Shown: piece by piece, positions 37,688-46,325 of the stretch
How positions within the stretch are numbered: the first letter of the stretch is position 1
Layout: the number at the start of each line of letters is the position of its first letter
Origin: Azorhizobium caulinodans ORS 571
GTDB lineage: Bacteria > Pseudomonadota > Alphaproteobacteria > Rhizobiales > Xanthobacteraceae
Length of the DNA: 64,000 nt
Direction: 5' to 3'
Assembly: GCF_000010525.1 (NCBI RefSeq)
Contig: NC_009937.1
Span: 997,501-1,061,500 of the forward strand
Position numbers and translations under genes: made by a program
The notes under the pieces: generated by a model
What the model saw: the letters and a program-made list of their open reading frames with translations, nothing else
Databases searched by the model: none
Told to the model about the DNA's origin: nothing

Positions 37688-38410
37688 TTACAAAACTTCG
37701 CTGTCTTTTGGCACGTGGATGCCGCATTCCGTCTTGGCCTGTCCGCGCCAGCGGCCGGCCCGCGGATCTTCCCCCGGCTTGACCCGCGACGTGCAGGGCA
37801 TGCAGCCGATGGAGGCGAAGCCGAACCTCTGCATGGGATGGCGCGGCAGGTCGTGGGCGGTCATCCAGCCCTCGATATCGTCTGGCCCGAGCGCCGCCAG
37901 TGGATTGAACTTGATGCGGCCCTCGTCCGCTTCAACGAACGGAATGTTCGCTCGCGTCACCGCCTGATAGCGCTTGCGGCCATTGATCCAGGCCTCAAAG
38001 GGCGCGAGTGCGCGCCCGAGCGGCTCCACCTTGCGCAGGGCGCAGCAGGCATCCGTATCGCTCGCCCAGAGGTCGTTGTCGGCGTCCCGCTCCGCCCGAA
38101 GCTGTTCGTCCGGCCGGTAGGTGCGCACGTCCGTGAGGCCGAGCCGGGCAATGAGCGTGTCGCGATAGTGGAGCGTTTCGGTGAAGAGATGGCCGGTGTC
38201 GAGGAACAGCACCGGTACCGAGCGATCCACCTGCGCGATCATGTGCAGCAGCACCGCAGATTCCGTCCCGAAGGAGGAGACGGCGGCGATGCGCCCCCGG
38301 TGGCCGCCGATGGCGCGCTCCAGCACGTCGAGCGGCGACGCCCCCTCGAGCGTTGCCGCGAGGCGCGCCGCCTCGTCGGCCAGGTCGATCTGTGTCGCAA
38401 GCGCGGACAC
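37688..38410 (-). CDS. cysH: Adenylyl-sulfate (APS) reductase, CysH family
   Basis: 240-residue reductase that reduces activated sulfate to sulfite. The four cysteines binding a 4Fe-4S cluster, Cys122-Cys123 (DACCAL) and Cys203/Cys206 (GCMPC), mark the APS-using class, and the catalytic Cys229 is in TECGIH. PP-loop SSFGTES binds the nucleotide. GTG start, eight bases after the DUF934 stop, with GAGG upstream. Last gene of DUF2849-cysI-DUF934-cysH. Confidence 0.95.
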   Translation of the reverse strand: MSALATQIDLADEAARLAATLEGASPLDVLERAIGGHRGRIAAVSSFGTESAVLLHMIAQVDRSVPVLFLDTGHLFTETLHYRDTLIARLGLTDVRTYRPDEQLRAERDADNDLWASDTDACCALRKVEPLGRALAPFEAWINGRKRYQAVTRANIPFVEADEGRIKFNPLAALGPDDIEGWMTAHDLPRHPMQRFGFASIGCMPCTSRVKPGEDPRAGRWRGQAKTECGIHVPKDSEVL

Positions 38411-38418
38411 GGCGCGCC

Positions 38419-38919
38419 TCAGACCGAGCGCGCCGCCGCGAGGCGGGCCCGCAGCGGGGTCGGCCGTCCGTCGCCGGTGGGCTGGTAGAAGACGGAATAG
38501 GTCTTCAGCTCCTTCTCCACCGCCTGCGCATCCGCCTCCTTGGCGACGTCCAGCGCATCGAAGCCGCAGCGGACCATGAGCAGGAACTGGTCGCGCAGCA
38601 CGTTGCCGATGGCACGCAACTCGCCCTTGTAGCCGAGGCGTTCGCGCAGCAGGCGGGCCTGCGTATAGGCGCGGCCATCGCGGAACTTCGGGAACACGAG
38701 GGCAACCACGGCCAAGCGGTCCACGAAGGGCGCGAGGTCCAGCACGTCCTTGCTGTTGGGCCAGATGACGCCCACGGGCTGGTTGCGGGCAAACAGCGCG
38801 TCGGCCTCCTTCAGCAGCCGCTCGGCGGAGACGAGGGCGGGCGCGTCCGGCAGGGTTTCGTCGTCAGCGACGGTCACGAAAGCGTCGGTGACGAGCTTTC
38901 CGTGCTTAACGAGCGGCAT
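38419..38919 (-). CDS. DUF934 protein of the sulfite reductase operon
   Basis: 166 residues. Conserved DUF934 core: NSKDVLDLAPFVDRLAVVAL, FPKFRDGRAYTQARLLRERLGYKGELRAIGNVLRDQF split over neighbouring segments. The start at 38919 overlaps the end of cysI by 14 bases. In proteobacteria DUF934 genes nearly always sit between cysI and cysH, so a role in sulfite reduction is inferred; the activity is unknown. Confidence 0.9.
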   Translation of the reverse strand: MPLVKHGKLVTDAFVTVADDETLPDAPALVSAERLLKEADALFARNQPVGVIWPNSKDVLDLAPFVDRLAVVALVFPKFRDGRAYTQARLLRERLGYKGELRAIGNVLRDQFLLMVRCGFDALDVAKEADAQAVEKELKTYSVFYQPTGDGRPTPLRARLAAARSV

Positions 38920-40558
38920 AGGCGCGCTCCTTGAAAGGTTCGATGCCAAGCCGCTGCACGGCGGCGATGAAGGTCTCGCTCGGGCTCTGGCGCAGCTCGA
39001 CATAGGCATCGAGGATGCGTTCCACCACGTCCACCACTTCCGATTCCGGAACGGCCGGGCCGATCAGCTCGCCGAGGCGCGCCTTGTGGTTGGCCTTGCC
39101 GCCCAGCGTGATCTGGTAGAATTCCTCGTCCTTCTTCTCGACGCCGAGAATGCCGATGTGCCCCACATGATGGTGGCCGCAGGCATTGATGCAGCCCGAG
39201 ATGTTGAGGTGGACGCGGCCGATGTCCGCTGCCCGCTCGTGGTCCGCGAAGCGCTTGGTCAGGTCCTGCGCCAGCGGAATGGAGCGGGCATTGGCCAGCG
39301 AGCAATAGTCGAGGCCCGGGCAGGCGATGATGTCCGAGATCAGGCCCACGTTGGGGGTGGCAAGGCCGAGCTTGTCGAGCGCCCGCCACAGCTCCGGCAG
39401 ATCCTTCTGCCGCACGTGGGGCAGGGTGAGGTTCTGCTCATGGGCCACGCGGATCTCGCCATAGGCGAAGCGGTCCGCGAGGTCCGCAATGGCGTCCATC
39501 TGCTCGGCCGTTGCGTCGCCCGGAGGGCCGCCCACCGGCTTCAGCGAGATGGTGACGATGGCATGGCCCGGCACCTTGTGCGGCGCCACCGAATTGCCGA
39601 ACCAGCGGGCGAACGCGCTATCTGCCTTCGCAGCGACCAGCACCTCGGGCTCGTCCGTCAGCGCCTCGAAATCCGGCTCCTTGAAATGGGCGCGGATGGC
39701 GTCGATGGCGGCGTCATCGAGGGTGAGGGCGCCGTCCTTGATCTGCGCCCACTCTTCTTCCACGCGGCGGGTGAATTCCTCGGTGCCGATCTCGTGCACC
39801 TGGATCTTGATGCGCGCCTTGTAGATGTTGTCGCGCCGGCCGCCCGCATTATAGGTGCGCAGCACCGCCTCCAGATAGGAGAGCAGGTGATGGCGCGGCA
39901 GGAATTCCCGGATGGTCTTGCCAACGAAGGGCGTGCGGCCGAGGCCGCCGCCGACGATCACCTCGAAGCCGGTCTCGCCGTCGCGCTGGTGCAGGCGCAG
40001 ACCGATGTCGTGCACGCGGATGGCGGCACGGTCGTGCTTGGCGGCCGTGATGGCGATCTTGAACTTGCGCGGCAGGTAGGTGAATTCCGGGTGGAGGGTA
40101 GACCACTGCCGGATGATCTCCGCATAGAGGCGGGGATCCTCGATCTCCTCCGGCGTCGCCGCCGCCCAGGGATCGGTGGTGGTGTTGCGGATGCAGTTGC
40201 CCGAGGTCTGGAGCCCGTGCAGGCCGGCGCGGGCGAGGTCCGCCATGGCGTCGGGCAGCTCTTCCAGCTTGATCCAGTTGAACTGGATGTTCTGGCGGGT
40301 GGTGAAATGGCCGTAGTTGCGGTCATAGCGCCGGGCCACATGGGCGAGCGCGCGCATCTGGTCGGCCGAGAGCGTGCCATAGGGAATGGCGATGCGCAGC
40401 ATATAGGCGTGCAGCTGGAGGTAGACGCCGTTCATGAGCCGCAGGGGCTTGAACTCCTCCTCGTTCAGTTCGCCCGAGAGGCGGCGGCGCACCTGGTCCC
40501 GGAACTCATCCACGCGCTCCTGCAGGAAGGTCCGGTCGAATTCGTCATACACATACAT
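38906..40558 (-). CDS. cysI: Nitrite/sulfite reductase, hemoprotein (CysI-like)
   Basis: 550-residue siroheme/4Fe-4S reductase producing sulfide from sulfite. Two ferredoxin-like half-domains; cluster ligands in IACPGLDYCSLANARSI and ISGCINACGHHHVGHIG, and substrate-site FTTRQNIQFNWI. No CysJ flavoprotein is present, so the electron donor is probably ferredoxin or an unlinked reductase (inference). Start ATG 40558 gives the usual MYVYDEFDRTFLQ N-terminus. Overlaps DUF934 by 14 bases. Confidence 0.94.
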   Translation of the reverse strand: MYVYDEFDRTFLQERVDEFRDQVRRRLSGELNEEEFKPLRLMNGVYLQLHAYMLRIAIPYGTLSADQMRALAHVARRYDRNYGHFTTRQNIQFNWIKLEELPDAMADLARAGLHGLQTSGNCIRNTTTDPWAAATPEEIEDPRLYAEIIRQWSTLHPEFTYLPRKFKIAITAAKHDRAAIRVHDIGLRLHQRDGETGFEVIVGGGLGRTPFVGKTIREFLPRHHLLSYLEAVLRTYNAGGRRDNIYKARIKIQVHEIGTEEFTRRVEEEWAQIKDGALTLDDAAIDAIRAHFKEPDFEALTDEPEVLVAAKADSAFARWFGNSVAPHKVPGHAIVTISLKPVGGPPGDATAEQMDAIADLADRFAYGEIRVAHEQNLTLPHVRQKDLPELWRALDKLGLATPNVGLISDIIACPGLDYCSLANARSIPLAQDLTKRFADHERAADIGRVHLNISGCINACGHHHVGHIGILGVEKKDEEFYQITLGGKANHKARLGELIGPAVPESEVVDVVERILDAYVELRQSPSETFIAAVQRLGIEPFKERAYAAR

Positions 40559-40580
40559 GGGGTCAGGTTCCGTCGCTCGC

Positions 40581-40895
40581 TCAGGCGGCGCCCGGCAGGG
40601 CAATGGTGGGGCCGCCAACGCGGATGCGCTCGCGCAGGTTGACCGGATGCGGCCGGCCGTCGGTGCCGATCTCCACGCGGGCGGGATAGGCGCCGACCGC
40701 ATTGGCCTCGTCCGCATTGGCGGTGGCGAGCAGCTTCAGTACCTCGTCGGCCGTGGTCAGCACGGCGGCCTCGGCGAGGTCGCTCGCCCAGTCGCCCCGC
40801 GCGGTGAGCCACACCACGATCCCATCGGTGAGCCGATTGGCGGTGATGACGGTGGGGCCCGTGATCTTGAGCTTCTGCTGCAACGGTGAGGTCAT
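40581..40895 (-). CDS. DUF2849 protein, first gene of the sulfite reductase operon
   Basis: 104-residue small protein: KITGPTVITANRLTDGIVVWL at the N-terminus and a C-terminal segment ending IRVGGPTIALPGAA. Matches the DUF2849 family found beside alphaproteobacterial cysI genes. Stops 22 bases before cysI, same strand. Cysteine-free, so not an obvious electron carrier. Role inferred from its constant neighbourhood. Confidence 0.88.
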   Translation of the reverse strand: MTSPLQQKLKITGPTVITANRLTDGIVVWLTARGDWASDLAEAAVLTTADEVLKLLATANADEANAVGAYPARVEIGTDGRPHPVNLRERIRVGGPTIALPGAA

Positions 40896-41119
40896 GAAGG
40901 CCGGTCCGGTTTCGGATCAGGGTTTCCCTAATTCCGAATTCTTGATGTTAATTAATGAGGTTGACGTAATTCCAAAGTTAAAATAGCGATCGCCAATATG
41001 CAATCGCCAAATGAGGCGTCCGCACCCCTGTCCCGTGCCAACCTGCCGCTCGTGGCGGATGGGCGGCGGGGGTATAAGGACCAAGGCGATGCGGGACCTT
41101 TGGGAAAGGAACGACGGGC
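40896..41119. promoter_or_regulatory. Divergent cys control region
   Basis: 224-bp AT-rich interval between the DUF2849-cysI operon (minus) and cysD-cysNC (plus). It holds an 8-bp palindrome TTAATTAA at 40948-40955, and a TTGACG at 40961-40966 with TAGCGA 17 bp downstream that could drive cysD. Co-regulation of both operons is inferred. Confidence 0.45.
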
Positions 41120-41914
41120 ATGAACCGTCTGGACGCGCTTGAGGCGCAGAGCATCTTCATTTTGCGCGACGCCTTCGCCCAATTGCGGAAGGTGGCCCTG
41201 CTCTGGTCGCTGGGCAAGGATTCCAACGTCATGATCTGGCTGGCGCGCAAGGCCTTCTTCGGCCGCGTGCCCTTTCCCTGCATGCATGTGGACACCGGCC
41301 GGAAGTTCCCGGAGATGTACGACTTCCGCGACCGTTATTCGAAGGAATGGGGCCTCGATCTTCTGCTGGAGGAATGCCCGCCCATCGAGAGCACGGACCC
41401 GACCCTGCCGCCCGCCGCCCGCTCCGCCGCCCGCAAGACGGAAGGCCTGCGCCTCGCGCTCGCCAAGCACGGCTTTGACGGCGTGATCGCCGGCATCCGC
41501 CGCGACGAGGAGCCGACCCGCGCCAAGGAGCGCTTCTTCTCCCCGCGCGGCACCGATGGCGCGTGGAACGTGCGCGAGCAGCCCCCGGAATTCTGGGACC
41601 AGTACAACACGGCGCTCACCCCCGGCGCCCATCTGCGCATCCATCCCATCCTGCATTGGACGGAGATGGACATCTGGGCCTACACGAAGCGCGAGAACAT
41701 TCCCGTCATCCCGCTGTATTTCTCGAACGGCGGCAAGCGCTACCGCTCGCTGGGCGACAAGGACATCACTTTCCCGGTGGATTCCGACGCTTCAACCCTG
41801 GACGAAATTCTCGCGGAACTCGCCGTGACCAAGACCTCGGAACGGTCCGGCCGCGCCATGGACCATGAGAGCGAAGACGCCTTCGAGCGCCTGCGCACCG
41901 CCGGCTATCTGTGA
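41120..41914 (+). CDS. cysD: Sulfate adenylyltransferase subunit 2
   Basis: 264-residue ATP-pyrophosphatase-fold subunit that, with CysN, makes APS from sulfate and ATP. PP-loop WSLGKDSNVMIWLARKAF, then PCMHVDTGRKFPEMYDFRD and GIRRDEEPTRAKERFFS are diagnostic. AAGGA lies before the ATG. Followed nine bases later by cysNC, same operon. Divergent from the sulfite reductase genes. Confidence 0.96.
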   Translation: MNRLDALEAQSIFILRDAFAQLRKVALLWSLGKDSNVMIWLARKAFFGRVPFPCMHVDTGRKFPEMYDFRDRYSKEWGLDLLLEECPPIESTDPTLPPAARSAARKTEGLRLALAKHGFDGVIAGIRRDEEPTRAKERFFSPRGTDGAWNVREQPPEFWDQYNTALTPGAHLRIHPILHWTEMDIWAYTKRENIPVIPLYFSNGGKRYRSLGDKDITFPVDSDASTLDEILAELAVTKTSERSGRAMDHESEDAFERLRTAGYL

Positions 41915-41923
41915 GGCTGCCCG

Positions 41924-43867
41924 ATGAACGCATTGTCCGCCGCCAAGGCTCCCGCACAGACCGCCGCTTCCCTCGAAACGCCGGCCGCCTCTCCGACGCC
42001 CGCCGAGCGTGAGCTGCTGCGCATCGTCATCGTCGGCCATGTGGACCATGGCAAGTCCACCCTCGTCGGCCGCATCCTGCACGAGACCGGCGCCCTGCCG
42101 GACGGCAAGCTGGAGATGATCAAGGCCGTCTCCGCCCGCCGGGGAATGCCCTTCGAATGGTCCTTCCTGCTTGACGCGCTCCAGACCGAGCGCGACCAAG
42201 GCATCACCGTGGACACGACGCAGATCCGCTTCGCGACGCCGAAGCGCGACTATCTGCTGATCGACGCCCCCGGCCATGTTGAATTCCTGCGCAACATGAT
42301 CACCGGCGCGGCGCAGGCGGATGCCGCCGTGCTGCTCATCGACGCCGCCGAGGGCGTGCGCGAGCAGACCCGCCGCCATGCCTTCCTGCTGCACCTGCTG
42401 GGCCTCAAGCAGGTGATCGTGGCGGTGAACAAGATGGACCGCGTGGGCTATGACCGCGCGGTGTTCGCCAAGATCGAGGCGGATGTCGCCGCCTATCTCG
42501 ATGGCTTCGGCCTGCATCCGGCGTTCGTCGTGCCGCTCTCCGCCCGCGAGGGCGGCTTCGTGAAGGAGCGCGCGGCGGGCGCCGAATGGTACGCCGGACC
42601 GACCATCCTCGAGGGGCTCGACCAGCTCTCCGCGCCGCTCGGCCTAGGCGATCTGCCGCTGCGCTTTCCCGTGCAGGCGGTCTACAAGTTTGATGAGCGG
42701 CGCATCATTGCCGGCCGCATCGAGAGCGGGCATCTGGCGGTGGGCGACGAACTAACCTTCGAGCCGTCGGGTGCCACCGCCCGCATCCGCTCGCTGGAGG
42801 CCTGGCCCGGCCCGGCACCGACCACGGCGACGGCGGGACAATCGATCGGCGTCACGCTGGACAAGGACATCTTCGTCGCCCGTGGCGATGTGGCCGCCCA
42901 TGGCAACCTGCGCCCGCGCGCCGCGCGCCGGCTCACCGCCCGCGTGTTCTGGCTGGCCGATGCGCCGCTGAAGGCGGGCACGGCGGTGACCGTGCGCCTC
43001 GCCACCAACAGCGCCACCGGCATCGTGCGCAGCGTTGCGAGCGCCGTGGACCCGGCGAACCTCACCACCGAGGGCGTCGCCGCGCTCGGCCGCAACCATG
43101 TGGGCGAGGTGGACATTGCGCTCCACCGCCCGCTGGCGGCGGATGCCTATGCCATCAATCCCATCCTCGGACGCATCGTCATCGAGGTGGACCGCAAGAT
43201 TGCCGGCGGCGGCATCGTTCTGTCGGCCGCGAGCGAGGACAAGTCGCCGGCGCCCAAGGGCGAGGTGGTGGCGGTGGACAGCGCCGTGCGCCCCGCCGAC
43301 CGCCTCGCGCGCTATCGCCATGGCGGCGCGGTGCTTTGGCTCACCGGCCTGCCGGCGGCGGGCAAGTCCACCGTGGCGCGGGCGCTGGAGAAGCGGCTGT
43401 TCGACCTCGGCGGCGCGCCGCTGTTCCTGGATGGCGACACCCTGCGCACGGGTCTCAACGGCGACCTGGGCTTCCTACCCGAGGACCGTTCGGAGAACAT
43501 CCGCCGCGTCGCGGAGGTCGCGACCTTCCTCGCCCGCAACGGGCAGGTGGCCATCGTCGCCCTCGTCTCGCCCACCCGCGCCGACCGCGCGCGGGCGCGG
43601 GAGATCGCCGGCGCCTTCTTCCACGAGGTGCATGTGCGCGCACCGCTGGACGTATGCGAGGCGCGCGATCCCAAGGGGCATTACGCCCGTGCCCGCAAGG
43701 GCGAGATGGCCAACTTCACCGGCATCAGCGCGCCCTATGAGGAGCCGGAGCAGCCGGAACTGGTGCTCGACACCACCGCTGACCTCCCCCTCTGCATCCA
43801 CGCGCTGGAAGACTATCTCACCGGTGCCGGCGTGCTCGCCCCGCCGGACGCGGATGCCGGCATCTGA
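41924..43867 (+). CDS. cysNC: Bifunctional sulfate adenylyltransferase subunit 1 / APS kinase
   Basis: 647-residue fusion. CysN: GTPase motifs GHVDHGKST (from residue 38), [21 protein letters not shown] and two EF-Tu-like barrels to ~440. CysC: P-loop [10 protein letters not shown] (from ~474), [17 protein letters not shown] (substrate site) and [21 protein letters not shown] hydrolysis drives APS synthesis; the kinase makes PAPS. Since CysH here is the APS type, PAPS is likely for sulfation (inference). Overlaps the convergent ArsR gene by 55 bases at the 3' ends. Confidence 0.96.
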   Translation: MNALSAAKAPAQTAASLETPAASPTPAERELLRIVIVGHVDHGKSTLVGRILHETGALPDGKLEMIKAVSARRGMPFEWSFLLDALQTERDQGITVDTTQIRFATPKRDYLLIDAPGHVEFLRNMITGAAQADAAVLLIDAAEGVREQTRRHAFLLHLLGLKQVIVAVNKMDRVGYDRAVFAKIEADVAAYLDGFGLHPAFVVPLSAREGGFVKERAAGAEWYAGPTILEGLDQLSAPLGLGDLPLRFPVQAVYKFDERRIIAGRIESGHLAVGDELTFEPSGATARIRSLEAWPGPAPTTATAGQSIGVTLDKDIFVARGDVAAHGNLRPRAARRLTARVFWLADAPLKAGTAVTVRLATNSATGIVRSVASAVDPANLTTEGVAALGRNHVGEVDIALHRPLAADAYAINPILGRIVIEVDRKIAGGGIVLSAASEDKSPAPKGEVVAVDSAVRPADRLARYRHGGAVLWLTGLPAAGKSTVARALEKRLFDLGGAPLFLDGDTLRTGLNGDLGFLPEDRSENIRRVAEVATFLARNGQVAIVALVSPTRADRARAREIAGAFFHEVHVRAPLDVCEARDPKGHYARARKGEMANFTGISAPYEEPEQPELVLDTTADLPLCIHALEDYLTGAGVLAPPDADAGI

Positions 43868-44196
43868 TCGACACCAGAGGCGGGGCTTTCCGGCTCCGCC
43901 GCCAGCAGGGCATCGATGAGGCCCGGAAAGCGACGGTCGAGATCGGCGCGGCGCAGCGTGTTCGAGCGGCCGTTGCCGAGGTCCACCTGCCGGATGAGGC
44001 CGGCTCCCCGCAGCACGCGGAAATGATGGGTGCGCGTGGCCTTGGCCACCGGCAGGCTGAAGGTGGCGCACAGGCACGGCCCATCGGCGCGGGCGAGCTG
44101 CAACACCACGCGCCGCCGGTGCGGATCGGCCAGGGCCGCCAGCACGCGGTTCAGCTCAAAATCTTCGGCGTCGGGATGCCAGAGGGCCTCGTCCAA
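43813..44196 (-). CDS. ArsR-family transcriptional regulator
   Basis: 127-residue winged-helix repressor: [19 protein letters not shown] opens the domain and [21 protein letters not shown] is the recognition-helix/wing region. Only one cysteine pair (CLC) at the start of helix 3, without the ArsR metal-site ELCVCDL pattern, so it probably senses a non-metal signal. TTG start at 44196 with GAGG upstream. Divergent from the quinone oxidoreductase gene across a perfect 20-bp palindrome. The C-terminal tail is encoded in the cysNC overlap. Confidence 0.88.
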   Translation of the reverse strand: MDEALWHPDAEDFELNRVLAALADPHRRRVVLQLARADGPCLCATFSLPVAKATRTHHFRVLRGAGLIRQVDLGNGRSNTLRRADLDRRFPGLIDALLAAEPESPASGVDQMPASASGGASTPAPVR

Positions 44197-44251
44197 ATTC
44201 CCGTCCTCAATCCATCTCTGCCGTCTTGCGGGATCGCAGCCTTGGGCGCAA

Positions 44252-44271
44252 GGTACGATAATTATCGTACC
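44252..44271. promoter_or_regulatory. Perfect 20-bp palindrome, candidate ArsR operator
   Basis: GGTACGATAATTATCGTACC in the 89-bp space between the ArsR gene and the quinone oxidoreductase gene, 14 bp before the latter's ATG. ArsR dimers bind AT-rich dyads of this type. Control of both genes is inferred. Confidence 0.7.
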
Positions 44272-44285
44272 ATAGAGGCTGCCCC

Positions 44286-45266
44286 ATGACGACCGCGCGT
44301 GCTGTTCGCATTCATTCCTTTGGCGGGCCAGAGGTGCTCCAACTGGAAACCGTGGAGCTTCCGCCGCCCGCGGCCGGCGAGGTGCAGGTGCGCCAGACGG
44401 CGGTCGGCTTCAATTACATCGACGTCTACCAGCGCACGGGCATCTATCCGCTGCCGCTTCCCACCGGCCTCGGGCACGAGGCGGCGGGCATCGTGGAAGC
44501 TGTTGGCGAAGGCGTGACCTCGCTCAAGGTCGGGGACCGCATCGCCTATATCAATGCCGGCATTGGCGCCTATGCGGACCGCCGCAACCTGCCCGCCGAA
44601 CGGCTGGTGACCATACCCGACAGCATCTCCGACGAGGAGGCCGCCGCGGTGATCTTCAAGGGGCTCACGGCGCAGTATCTGCTGCGCAAGACCTATAAGG
44701 TGGAGCCGGGCGACATCGTGCTGATCCACGCCGCCGCGGGCGGCGTGGGACAGATCATGTCCTCCTGGGCCAAGGCGCTCGGCGCCTTCGTCATCGGCAC
44801 CGCCGGGTCGCCCGCCAAGTGCGACATCGCCAAAGCCGCTGGCTGTGACGTGGCGATCAATTATTCGCAGGCCGACTGGCCCGAGCAGGTGATCGCCGCC
44901 AGCGGCGGACGGAAGGCGCGGGTGGTGTACGATTCCGTCGGGAAGGACACCTTCCTGAAGTCGCTGGACTGCGTGGCGCCCTTCGGCCTCATGGTGCTCT
45001 TCGGCGGCGCGTCCGGCCCTGCGCCGGACATCTCGCCGGAACTGCTCTCCAAGAAGGGCAGCCTCTATCTGACCCGCGCCTCGATCTTCCCGCGCAATGC
45101 CGATCCCGCCGATCTCAGGGCCAATGCGGCGGAACTGTTCGCGGCGCTCGACGCGGGCTATGTAAAGCCGGTGATCGCCGCCCGCTTTCCGCTCGGCGAG
45201 GTGGCGGCCGCCCACCGCACGGCGGAAGCGCGCACCAATGCGGGCGCGATCCTGCTGATACCCTGA
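44286..45266 (+). CDS. Quinone oxidoreductase, zinc-free MDR family
   Basis: 326-residue NADPH-dependent oxidoreductase of the zeta-crystallin/QOR group. VGFNYIDVYQRTGIYP and GHEAAGIVEAVGEGV begin the catalytic domain; HAAAGGVGQIMSSWAKALG is the nucleotide-binding loop (AAGGVG). No zinc-binding cysteines. Reduces quinones in the family; natural substrate here unknown. Likely repressed by the divergent ArsR protein. Confidence 0.94.
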   Translation: MTTARAVRIHSFGGPEVLQLETVELPPPAAGEVQVRQTAVGFNYIDVYQRTGIYPLPLPTGLGHEAAGIVEAVGEGVTSLKVGDRIAYINAGIGAYADRRNLPAERLVTIPDSISDEEAAAVIFKGLTAQYLLRKTYKVEPGDIVLIHAAAGGVGQIMSSWAKALGAFVIGTAGSPAKCDIAKAAGCDVAINYSQADWPEQVIAASGGRKARVVYDSVGKDTFLKSLDCVAPFGLMVLFGGASGPAPDISPELLSKKGSLYLTRASIFPRNADPADLRANAAELFAALDAGYVKPVIAARFPLGEVAAAHRTAEARTNAGAILLIP

Positions 45267-45288
45267 CCAGCAGGTGACGCCGTGCGGC

Positions 45289-45294
45289 TCTAGA
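45289..45294 (+). repeat. Left target-site duplication of the IS481-family element
   Basis: TCTAGA, identical to the right copy at 46320-46325. It contains the transposase stop codon (TAG on the minus strand, 45290-45292). Confidence 0.85.
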
Positions 45295-46234
45295 TGTCGT
45301 TTCCAAGAAGGTTGTTCAGCCTTGTCCATGGGCTGAGGCCGTTATGAGCGGAGTGGGGCCGGTTGAGATTGTAGGTGTCGATCCAGCCCGGCATCGCTTG
45401 GGTCCTCTGACGTGAGGAGGTGTACGGGACGGCATAGGCCCATTCGCGCAAGGAGGTCTGGATGAAGCGCTCGGCCTTGCCGTTGGTGCGCGGGGTATAG
45501 GGCCGGGTGCGGACGTGACGGACGCCGGCAGCGCGGAGCAGATCGCGGAAGTCATGGCTCTTGTAGGCGCTGCCGTTGTCGGTCATCAGCCGGGCTGTGA
45601 CGACGCCGTGGCGGGCAAACCAGCCGAGCGCGCGGGCGGTGAATGCGCAGACGGTGCCCTTCTTCTCGTCGGGCAGGACTTCGGTGTAGGCAAGGCGAGA
45701 GGCATCGTCGATGGCGACGTGGAGGCATTCCCAGCCGGTACCACGCCTGTTGCTTTGCCTGGTTCTGTCGCCGGTGATGCGGTGGCCGATGCCGTCGATG
45801 CGGCCGAGCTTCTTCGTATCCATGTGGATGAGTTCGCCCGGCATAGCCTTCTGGTAGCGGTTGGCGGGCCGCTTTTCATCGAGGGCGGCGAGCCGGGAGA
45901 GGCCGATCCGGCGCAGGATGGCTCCGACGGTCGAGCGGGCCAGGCCGAGGCTGTGGGCGATGGCAGGGCCGCTCAGGCGCTGCCGGCGCAGGGCTTCGAT
46001 GGCTGCCACAGTCTCGCCCGACGTGGCGCGGGGCTTTCGGCCGGGCGCCGAGCTTGCATCATGAAGGGCCGCTTCGCCGCCCGCCCGAAAGCGGGCCAGC
46101 CATTTGTAGGCGGTGCGGACCGAGATGCCGGCGGCCCCGGCCGCGTCGGCCGTACGCCAGCCTTCCACCGTGATCCGCTGCGCCAGAAGGACTCGACCGT
46201 GGAATGTCATGCGGGCATGCTTGTGGATGTTCAT
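45290..46234 (-). CDS. IS481-family transposase
   Basis: 314-residue DDE recombinase. N-terminal helix-turn-helix (TADAAGAAGISVRTAYKWLARF), then an rve-type catalytic core with Asp in IHMDTKKLG, Asp in RLMTDNGSAY and Glu in TNGKAERFIQTSLREWA. Full length, no frameshift. The stop codon falls in the duplicated target TCTAGA rather than inside the element. No obvious ribosome site was examined; the start ATG at 46234 fits the family N-terminus. Confidence 0.95.
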   Translation of the reverse strand: MNIHKHARMTFHGRVLLAQRITVEGWRTADAAGAAGISVRTAYKWLARFRAGGEAALHDASSAPGRKPRATSGETVAAIEALRRQRLSGPAIAHSLGLARSTVGAILRRIGLSRLAALDEKRPANRYQKAMPGELIHMDTKKLGRIDGIGHRITGDRTRQSNRRGTGWECLHVAIDDASRLAYTEVLPDEKKGTVCAFTARALGWFARHGVVTARLMTDNGSAYKSHDFRDLLRAAGVRHVRTRPYTPRTNGKAERFIQTSLREWAYAVPYTSSRQRTQAMPGWIDTYNLNRPHSAHNGLSPWTRLNNLLGNDI

Positions 46235-46319
46235 CCGGGTGCTCCGGTCAGGACTTGTTGGCTTCGCAACCCAAGCCTCTCACCCAAGCCCCGGATGAAC
46301 AACCTTCATAGCTTCGACA
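45295..46319. mobile_element. IS481-family insertion sequence, intact (1025 bp)
   Basis: Terminal inverted repeats of 24 bp at 45295-45318 and 46296-46319, sharing TGTCG and GAAGGTTGTTCA (19 of 24 matching). A 6-bp TCTAGA duplication flanks both ends, as reported for Bordetella IS481 insertion at NCTAGN. One transposase gene fills the element. Ends, duplication and gene are all intact, so it looks recent and possibly active. Confidence 0.93.
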
Positions 46320-46325
46320 TCTAGA
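46320..46325 (+). repeat. Right target-site duplication of the IS481-family element
   Basis: TCTAGA, matching 45289-45294. It contains the TAG stop codon (46321-46323, minus strand) of the nitronate monooxygenase gene. Confidence 0.85.
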
